DNA from: Spongospora subterranea f. sp. subterranea
Lineage: Eukaryota; Endomyxa: Phytomyxea; Phytomyxea; Plasmodiophorida
Assembly: GCA_049724395.1 (NCBI GenBank)
Contig: JAUGWO010000107.1
Span: 1 to 64,000, forward strand
Length of the DNA: 64,000 nucleotides
Direction: 5' to 3'
A program made the translations under genes and the position numbers. The notes under the pieces were generated by a model. It worked only from the letters and a program-made list of their open reading frames with translations, made no database searches and was not told where the DNA came from. Positions within the stretch are counted from its first letter, which is position 1; each line of letters starts with the position of its first letter. Shown here piece after piece: positions 56,890-64,000 of the stretch.

Positions 56890-58364
56890 GTAAAATGAGC
56901 GAACGCGGTCGTGATCAGGCAATCGCTTATCACTCGTTGACTCGTCTTTGGCGTAATGACAGCAATGGCGCCCTGATTACTACCAACTTAACGAACTTAT
57001 GACAATGCCAGATATTGCCACCGGAGTTGCATATCTTGCTATCTTGCTATGCCTATGAAATTGATATGACTCGGCAACATCGTCATGCCCTCTAATAACT
57101 GCCGGAAGGTGATTCAAATTGCCGAAATACATTTTATTGGTCTCTCAAGTCCAATCATACCAATATCTTCTTGAGCCGCATGACAAGCGTCTGATGTCAA
57201 TACGCTCATCATTGAACACTCTTCGTACACAACGACGTTGCATTGACGTAGTTCCGCTCCTCGATCAGACAATGGCATGAAATAATGAACTGTACTTGGA
57301 CTTAGTTAATGCACTTTCCAAAACGTTCCTGTGGGTACTGGCGCCATATTAGCACATGATAGATTTGTCGGCGCACATCTCCATCCTGATAATTCTATAG
57401 TTTGTGCCATCATCACCTGCACAAAACTTAACTGACCATCCCCAGATCGAGTGCCCTTGTCGTCGAGGTTAAGACAGCTCATTTCAACTCAGAAAGAGGC
57501 CTTCAATCGACTCGATGGCACGTAATCGCTTATTGGAACTCCGACCCCAACGCAAAATCGCACTGTGTTTGGCGTTAACTTATTCAAAGCATTGACCTTG
57601 ACCTGGGTCTATCGCCCTCAATTACGGCACCATTGTGCGACTTTATTTTTGAATATACACCTGGCTTCTTAGTTGCTTGGCGTCAAATGCAAATCGCTCC
57701 AGTTAATTCCAGCTTCTGTAAAGTACATGCAGTCGTCTTTATTTCGAAGTTGCGAAGAGGACAGCGGGAGATCTGACTCAACGGGACCACTTTGGCAATG
57801 CTGTGGATATCGATACCATTAAAATCTGGCAAAAGTCTGAAAATACAATCATTGGATGTGATCCATTGCGTCCCCATGCCCACGATGATATTTTATTACA
57901 CCGTATCCTTTGCTTATAAGTATCGACGAATAATACAATTGGATCAATCTGTGCCAATTGAATGATGATTTTGTTGAAGAACATAGGTTTTACAAAATAT
58001 AAGAAATCTAGGATAATCCCGACTTTCCAAGTTTAGGGTTCAAGTTTGCTTTCTCATTGCAGTTTTACATGTCAGTGATTTGGCCTTGGTTGATTTCACA
58101 AAGAACCCAGACCAAGTTTTGGCAGGGTTGAGTCATTGATGAGTCAATACAGTATTGACATCGCAAGTCGCCTGAGTGATGTCCTGCGCAATGACCAAGC
58201 GAATTGTTGCCATTTGTGATATTGATAGTACATTATTAACAAGTATTTAATCAAGTTTAGACGCCAGTCAGACCGACAATATGACATTAACATTGTCCAT
58301 TGTTAATTTGGCATGTAAACGATATGTACTATTGTCATGAACCAATCAAATTAATTAATATTAT
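56890..58364. other. Gene-poor region
   Basis: About 1.5 kb with only short frames on both strands. Compositional drift and scattered protein-like fragments suggest eroded transposon sequence, but no part was recognised. The last 100 nt are AT-rich and probably contain the promoter of the lectin-like gene. Confidence 0.4.
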
Positions 58365-58931
58365 ATGTTTATAGGCTGTCTAGCCCTTCTTCAAGTTGGT
58401 GTTCATGCTTATGATGCCAACCAAACCGCCATGGGCTGTGCCGAAACGGACGTTGGTGATACGGCGACAAAGCTGCAATGTCCTGAAGGAATGATTATAG
58501 TGAAGATGAAGGCGGCAGCTTGGGGTCAGAATGCTGGTACTTGTCCAAAGGTCCACACGACATCAAAATGCACTATGGATATCACTGATTTCATGGAGAA
58601 ATACTGCATCAATTCCAATGTCTGCCCGGTCACTGTCACTAATGCCGTTTTGGGAACACCAACTGATCGTGAAGGACGTGAATGCCCATCAGGTGATTCA
58701 CCATTCACATTCGCCGCCACGTATCAATGCGGTATTGCACAATGGGATGGAATGCCATCAACCACTGCACCTTCAGCCATTGTCAATGCACTTCCATCTG
58801 GTGAACAGGACCAAAATGCCACCGCCGCTTCTCCTGCCCCACATAAAAAACATTCTGGAAACACGGCAGCTGCTGCTGGATCGATCGTGATTGGAGCTAC
58901 TATTGCTCTCACAATGGCAGCATTTATCTAA
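58365..58931 (+). CDS. SUEL-lectin-like surface protein, predicted GPI anchor
   Basis: A 188-residue protein with a signal peptide MFIGCLALLQVGVHA and a domain (about residues 22-122) with the cysteine spacing of SUEL/rhamnose-binding lectins. The visible blocks are LQCPEGMIIVKMKAAAWGQN, GTCPKVHTTSKC, KYCINSNVCPVTVTNAVLG and FTFAATYQC. A Ser/Thr/Ala/Pro-rich stalk follows, with one NAT glycosylation site. The C-terminal hydrophobic tail (IVIGATIALTMAAFI) ends the protein with no charged residue after it, as in GPI-anchored precursors. It should sit at the outer cell surface and may bind galactose- or rhamnose-type sugars. A splice acceptor (TTTATAG) overlaps the start, so a short upstream exon is possible. 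Confidence 0.72.
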   Translation: MFIGCLALLQVGVHAYDANQTAMGCAETDVGDTATKLQCPEGMIIVKMKAAAWGQNAGTCPKVHTTSKCTMDITDFMEKYCINSNVCPVTVTNAVLGTPTDREGRECPSGDSPFTFAATYQCGIAQWDGMPSTTAPSAIVNALPSGEQDQNATAASPAPHKKHSGNTAAAAGSIVIGATIALTMAAFI

Positions 58932-59122
58932 TTATCACTAAAATAAACTTTAACTACTATTTTCTTGAAACTGGTTCGTGTTTGTCGAATGACAAAACGA
59001 CATTGTGTATTTAGCTGAACTAGGTAGTCGAGATCAAATGGATTCTGTGACCTGTTTTGTATTGATCCCATTAAATATATAATTTGATAGCGATCATTAA
59101 CTGCTGAGAGAGTCATTATATC

Positions 59123-60194
59123 ATGTCAAGGGCTAAAAAGAAACGAGATAATCAGGTCTATATTAAAGATGTTGAGGAATGGAAAACGGCGATCTCCAAG
59201 CCATTATTGCTTGTAGCCGAGCTGTATGCGCCACATTTTGGACCATGTGAGATCATGTTTCCATTCATCGATGAGCTCATGCAAAACTTGGAGAGCAGTG
59301 GCCAGGCTGATGAGGTACATTGGGCAATTGTTAATGTGGCGAAGCTGGAAGACGAGAAGGCGGCATCAAATGCAGAGGATGCCTTAAAGAAACAGGAGGT
59401 TGAAGGTAAATATGGATTAGACTATAGCTTGGGGTTCTCTGATCATAATCCCTTGTCAATACCATAGCAATCAAGAGCAAGGAAGGGACCGATTCAGGAC
59501 CTGACGATGTGCCTCCATCATCTATAACTCCAGTTGCTGAACCAGACATCGACTTGGACGACGAAATTCGTCAATCAAAATCAATTGATTCTGGAATTCC
59601 TTACCTTGATAAGGTATAATTTGTTATACCCTCTGGAAATCATGTGTCCTTTGTACCTCATTCCATTCTCCCTATTACAGTACGTTGGATTTGCCCATCC
59701 GACGCCTCATTATGTATTTTTTCGCAATGGATCTGTGGTTGAAGAGCTTCGAGGCGCCAATCCACCAAAACTAGAGCAGCTCGTTAGAAAATGGATCGCA
59801 CTGAAGGACGGGCCTGAACCGAAACCAGTTCCTGTTGATGATTTTTCAGTGTTTCATCCGGACGAAGATCGGCCCCGACGAGGTTCTATGTCTTTATACG
59901 CTCCAGGAGATGAGCCTGAGCCTGATATTCATCTTGAAGGTATAATTCATTGGAGCGAATCGCCTTTCTGATCGGATTGACATAACTGATATAGGGGTGA
60001 AACCGATAGAAAATTTGAGCCAACCAGTGGAGGTGAAAGAGGTCGTTGACCCTGTACCTGAGCCAGTACCCCCAGGGACGGAAACTGATTCAGTGGTTGC
60101 TATGGAACCTGAACCGCCTATTGATCCATCACCAATACCCCAAACACAGCCAACCGATCAAGTTGAGATTCCCTCAACACCTATTTCAGCATGA
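59123..60194 (+). CDS. NME8/NME9-type thioredoxin-domain protein
   Basis: Four exons (59123-59405, 59468-59613, 59681-59939, 59995-60194) join in phase to 295 residues. The start MSRAKKKRDNQVYIKDVEEW resembles the basic start of the axonemal thioredoxins TXNDC3/NME8 and TXNDC6/NME9. The thioredoxin fold is seen as LLLVAELYAPHFGPCEIMFP, VHWAIVNVAKLEDE and, after a linker, the second half AHPTPHYVFFRNGSVVEELR followed by GANPPKLEQLVRKW. The active site is reduced from WCGPC to HFGPC, so only one cysteine is kept. The two halves of the fold are separated by a long acidic insert (residues about 75-145). The C-terminus is Pro/Glu-rich; no NDK domain follows. In flagellates such proteins are outer dynein arm or axonemal parts. 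Confidence 0.75.
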
Positions 60195-60227
60195 TCTCGA
60201 TGATGATTAAATCAGTTTATTGCCAGA

Positions 60228-60461
60228 CTATATAGTGAAGGCCAAGAGCAGAATGATGACTGATAATACTATCAATGGTTGAGATGTTGTGCTCCCATTG
60301 CTGCGAAACCATCCTTTTACTCTGTGCTTCATGGTGCTACCTTGGCTAACGACCACATTTTCTGAATATGCTTCTTCTGATCCTTCATCATCTTGGGCAT
60401 AGCTAGTCCGACAGCTGGACAATATCAGTATCACCACAGAACACAACAGCAACCACTTCAT
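60228..60461 (-). CDS. Small secreted protein, predicted GPI anchor
   Basis: Starting at MKWLLLCSVVILILSSCRTS (60461), the 77-residue precursor has a clear signal peptide ending SYAQ, a short acidic middle (DDEGSEEAYSENVVVSQG) and a basic patch HRVKGWFRS. It ends with the hydrophobic tail PLIVLSVIILLLAFTI after a small-residue region SNGSTTSQ that would suit GPI attachment. The frame extends upstream to 60551, but those residues are not needed. It is convergent with the thioredoxin-type gene (34 nt between stops). After processing only about 35 residues would remain, comparable to small GPI-anchored glycopeptides. No family recognised. Confidence 0.5.
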   Translation of the reverse strand: MKWLLLCSVVILILSSCRTSYAQDDEGSEEAYSENVVVSQGSTMKHRVKGWFRSNGSTTSQPLIVLSVIILLLAFTI

Positions 60462-60559
60462 CGATATCCCCATTGATATCATTTGTGCTGCCAGAGTAGG
60501 TACTTTGTCTGGAAATGGTCCTGTCTGACCCTGGCTTCCGTTGATTGTCATGAGTCATC

Positions 60560-62263
60560 ACTTCACTTTGCCGGGCGGTTCTGGAGTGACCGATTGTTAG
60601 TTAATTCCATCACCTTTACAATTAACGGTGAACCTGACTTATTGGGTCTTAATTAATACATCTATGGAGTAAATTATGAATGTGGAAAGTAGTTATAAAA
60701 ATAGTCTGTGAACTGCCCATCGCGGTCTGATACACAACAATCAATCGATAGATGTATTATTGAAGACGTTCAATATGTCATGTTCATGACTGATCGTTAA
60801 CAGACGCAGCCAAGAGAAATATCCCACGCCTGGGACATGATATGTACCCGATTAAATTCATTTGATGGTCATCCTCTTTATCAAGGATGCTTTACAGCTT
60901 CTTGATTACGTTCAGTTTTACGTGATGATGACCGAAGACGACGTCATCATTATACATTTTTCGAGGTTTCTTTTTGAAATTCGTAGGGATCACCCTTCAA
61001 CGCAGACAGCCTCTTGTCTGACTAAGTTCTTCACCGCATCGAGAATGCGGAAGGGTACATAGTGAAAAAATATGGGCCGAGCAGTAGGCCAATCATCATA
61101 CCGTTATTGATTCAGTTAAATGACTTCTGTTAGCCTACAGAGTTCGAAACCCAGCAAAACTGGTTTTTTCACCAGAAACCTACTCCTCGACGCAAAAAGG
61201 GGAAACAAGGCAAAAAAGGAATCACCATGACACGTATCGAAACAGGATACCATTTACATTCGTCATCATGTATCCATGGATGACTGTGCGCCAGTGCGGG
61301 TTCAAAACGGATCAGGGTTCAAAAAGGTTCAAAATTGAACCCGCCCCTAAATATACCGAATAGCGGCACTTGATAAGGGTCAAGATAATCCTGTCCCCTC
61401 TACCCCACTCCATGCCCTCTGTTACAGAGGTATGGGATAATAGGTCACTTGTCCCGGCTCAAAACAACCTGCAGTACAGTGTCGTTGCGTTTCTGTTACT
61501 TGGTCGTCGGCCAGTAACAAAACAGTGCCCGGCCGAAACGTAAAGATAGTTGAACCTTAACACAGTCAGAGACAGTTGAAAACGTGACGCCAATGTCGCT
61601 CTCGCATTTCAATCATTACCGGCATTTCTATATTGCGACGTGAAACGCAGGATCATCGAAGCAGAGACAGATAACAAAATTGGTATATTATCTTTATGGT
61701 GACAAAGCTTATACGTGCGATTTGGTCGGTTTTACAACGAACTGCTCAGATTATCAAAGCGCTCGTGGACATTAGATATGGGTACAGATCAATACCATCC
61801 TTCTACAGCAGTTTTTTGACCGAACAATTTAGTAGCGTCATCACGGTTCTGAACTGGCACGTCTGCGATGCCCTGGGGAAATGGCCTTACCAAGAGGGTG
61901 ATCGGAGTCGGGGCAAAATCGAATCAGAGATATTGTGTTGGAGCAGATTGAGATTTTTATTGAATAAAATAATGTGAGAACGTGTTCTGGGACTTAGATT
62001 ACCCTTTTCTATTTCGATTATAACTCAATTGCTCAGCTGGCCCATCATACACCATTACCAAATGTCGTGATGATTCTAAAAACGGACCTACATGGAGTAA
62101 AGGGATGGATTTCGTGTGGACTATTGGCCGGGCGGACTTGGCGATAAACTATAAACTCCAGTCCCATTTGACCAAGGCGGTTGCAAACGCCAAGTGCAAC
62201 TAGCAATACCTATTCCAGGGCTAAGCCAGATATAGGATCAACAGGATCGCCCTTGTTGATCAT
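60560..62263. other. Gene-poor region with inverted repeat
   Basis: About 1.7 kb with no recognised gene. A 93-codon plus-strand frame at 61696-61977 (MVTKLIRAIWSVLQRTAQII...) is helical but matches nothing I know. The 61296-61344 inverted repeat is listed separately. The last part should hold the MTG1 promoter. Confidence 0.4.
61296..61344. repeat. 10-bp inverted repeat enclosing GGTTCAAAA direct repeats
   Basis: GCGGGTTCAA at 61296-61305 is the exact reverse complement of TTGAACCCGC at 61335-61344. The intervening 29 nt contains two further GGTTCAAAA words in direct orientation, so several alternative hairpins are possible. Function unknown. Confidence 0.7.
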
Positions 62264-63354
62264 ATGACCACTATTCGAACATCATGGAACCAATCAGTTC
62301 ACGCTTTGGGGCGCCCTCATTGGTTTGAGCCAGGGATGAATGAGTGTATCAAACAGATGAAAGAAGCTGCTCATAAAGGGACTCGAGCTATGTTTGAGGT
62401 ACGGGACGCCCGAATACCTTGCTTATCCCATCCTTCAATTGAGGCATTAACTTGTCCACCTTATTCCTACCGTCGTATGATTTGTTATACGCATTGTGAT
62501 CTTCTTCACGATCGTGATCTCCCGCGCATTACCGATTATGCCAAGTCAATTTCCTCTGGTGTATCGCCTCTATTATTGAAGTTGGCTGATCATAAACACG
62601 GTCCAGAGCCAAGGACTAGCGTGATTAGAAGCTCTATGATCTCCTTCCTTTTCCATGCATATGATGGCAAATATGACCCACTATATCCATTACGCTCATT
62701 CGCTGTTGGGTTCCCAAATGTTGGCAAATCCACATTTCTATACGTTAGCACACAGGCTCAGGTAGGTTCAGAAAAGCGGATGTTGTCGATTGTCAGGAAT
62801 TGCACTAAGTTGTTTTCCAACAGACCCGTATTATGCGAAAAAAACAGGATTACCATCTTCCCAAAGTGGCCAATATTCCTGGGTATACAACCGTGCTGAA
62901 GCCTCATTGGCTTTCTATTAAGGATCCACCTGCTAGAATAATGGATACTCCTGGTATCAATCTTCCAAGAGGCTCATTCGTAAAGTATTTTACTGCAAAC
63001 CTTTGGTTGGAACTGCTTGTTTTCATATTCATTGTCAGAGATCGAGAGTCGTTCTATAAATTGTCGCTGATCGGCTGTCTCCAAGAGAAATTCTACATTC
63101 AGGAAGTCGAAGATGTCCTTGATTATCTTCTGTTCAAGCTCAATCGTTCTGGTCATCTTGATTATGTTCAGTATCTGAATATATCCGATGCAACAGATGA
63201 TGTTGAACAGCTGATTCAGACGTTACTTGATGATGGAGCGACACAAACGGATAGAACTACTTTGGCCTTGCGAATTATCAATCAATGGCGACGAGGGGAA
63301 TTCGGCAGAATGTGTCTTGATCAAATTCCAAACTCGCAGTCGTCACAACTGTGA
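62264..63354 (+). CDS. MTG1: Mitochondrial ribosome-assembly GTPase MTG1
   Basis: Two exons (62264-62761 and 62824-63354, intron 62 nt) join in phase to 342 residues. MTG1 is a circularly permuted GTPase (RbgA/YlqF group) that assists late assembly of the mitochondrial large ribosomal subunit. The N-terminus has HWFEPGMNECIKQMKEAAHK and EVRDARIP, the usual start of the family (W-x-PGHM...D-x-x-x-E-x-x-DARIP). Because of the permutation, G1 (GFPNVGKST) comes late, followed by the spliced KVANIPGYT switch and G3 DTPGINLPRG. The C-terminal domain has DYLLFKLNRSGHLDYVQYL and RRGEFGRMCLDQI. The G4/G5 region before G1 is poorly conserved (YTHCDL in place of NK-x-D). No strong cleavable presequence is visible. 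Confidence 0.9.
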
Positions 63355-63456
63355 TTTCGCTTCAATTTAGCTCAACAATTCTCTTATTTTTATACGTAAA
63401 CATACATATCTATAAACAACGTGCAATTTATCATATTTGTGCTCCATATTCTTAAG

Positions 63457-63871
63457 ATGAACCCAGATATAATACATCGCCCCATTCAAGTTGTTGACAG
63501 ACTCTCGACTGGTGTGCTCCAAACTCTACCTCAAGAATGCGACATGGAGCTATCACCGTTGCTTTTGGGGAAATCTCACTTCTATATGATGAAACAAGGT
63601 CATATTTGGCTACCAAAGCTCATGCCGAGAATCAACCGAGGATCAATCACAATCGCTTCACCTGCCTAATAACATTGCTGTGTGATTAACCAAATCAGTC
63701 GCACCGGAAGAAATCAACAACCCCATTAACACCTGCTCTCGTTCCAACCACCTCTTCAGGGATCATAAAGCTTTTAACCCTCGGATGGGTCCAGTTTTTC
63801 AATTAGCGATTGGGGTAAGCTTTGCTTACTTGATGTTAGCACAAGAGCGATGGAAGGAATCCGATCCTTAG
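63457..63871 (+). CDS. Possible small gene, exons uncertain
   Basis: A 70-residue frame (63457-63669, MNPDIIHRPIQVVDRLSTGV) is followed by a second stretch ending at 63871 with FRDHKAFNPRMGPVFQLAIG and VSFAYLMLAQERWKESDP. The latter looks like the end of a small single-pass membrane protein of mitochondrial type and is preceded by an acceptor-like AAATCAG at about 63697. I could not find a donor that joins both, and no family was recognised. The window ends 130 nt later without further features. Confidence 0.3.
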
Positions 63872-64000
63872 TTTATTGTAAAAACGATTGTAGAAATGTT
63901 CGGGTACGAGCCCGTTGAATCCTTGCACGCGTCGCGTACGGTATCATGCGATACGACCTTCCTCGGGCGAGTGATCCATAGCTGCACATAGGAAATGTGA

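Noticed and set aside
1-64000. CRISPR arrays, bacterial-type operons or defence islands
   Set aside because: No regularly spaced short repeats of that kind; genes are spliced and eukaryotic throughout.

Overview
This window comes from a nuclear genome of a unicellular eukaryote. Nearly every conserved gene is split by GT-AG introns, mostly about 35 to 250 nt, whose phases could be closed by hand (ZIP transporter, BET3, NOG1, TMEM128-like, methyltransferase, thioredoxin-like, MTG1). Housekeeping genes are ordinary opisthokont-type orthologues: TRAPP subunit BET3, ribosome-assembly factors NOG1 and TSR1, TFIIH helicase XPB, an RRN7/TAF1B-like Pol I factor, an NFX1/FAP1 zinc-finger protein, mitochondrial GTPase MTG1, a SPRING (C12orf49) family protein and threonine ammonia-lyase. 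A thioredoxin of the NME8/NME9 (axonemal) type and a SUEL-lectin-like surface protein hint at a flagellated cell. An early-diverging fungus or a related protist would fit, but the species cannot be named from this sequence.

Layout. 0-5.6 kb is a transposon graveyard: the 3' part of a Ty3/gypsy chromovirus, a fragment of a Mutator-like element (MULE), and a larger MULE of the same family with a GCM-like zinc domain and a deubiquitinase-like C-terminus. 5.8-7.0 kb holds a decayed Rep-like gene related to circular single-stranded DNA viruses. 7.4-12.7 kb has an unknown three-exon gene, a predicted lipid-anchored protein and a ZIP metal transporter. 13-16.3 kb is a heavily decayed Ty1/copia element. 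17.1-18.5 kb is BET3, followed by an internally deleted Tc1/mariner copy. 21-39 kb is the gene-dense core: methyltransferase, TMEM128-like, NFX1, NOG1, TMX-like PDI, TSR1. 41-49 kb holds threonine ammonia-lyase, a 104-bp minisatellite touching its 5' end, SPRING, a WD40 protein and RRN7/TAF1B. 49-54 kb holds an acidic repeat protein and XPB. 54-57 kb is a pyrimidine-rich tract plus retroelement and integrase fossils. 58-64 kb holds surface proteins, the axonemal-type thioredoxin and MTG1.

Shared themes are ribosome biogenesis (NOG1, TSR1, RRN7/TAF1B, MTG1), the secretory pathway (BET3, TMX-like PDI, SPRING, TMEM128-like, two predicted GPI-type proteins) and transcription (XPB, NFX1). Nothing suggests operons. 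The points most worth a second look are the Rep-like fossil, the MULE with a protease-like tail, two consecutive micro-exons (24 and 18 nt) in threonine ammonia-lyase, a candidate 16-nt intron in NFX1, and the minisatellite beside threonine ammonia-lyase.
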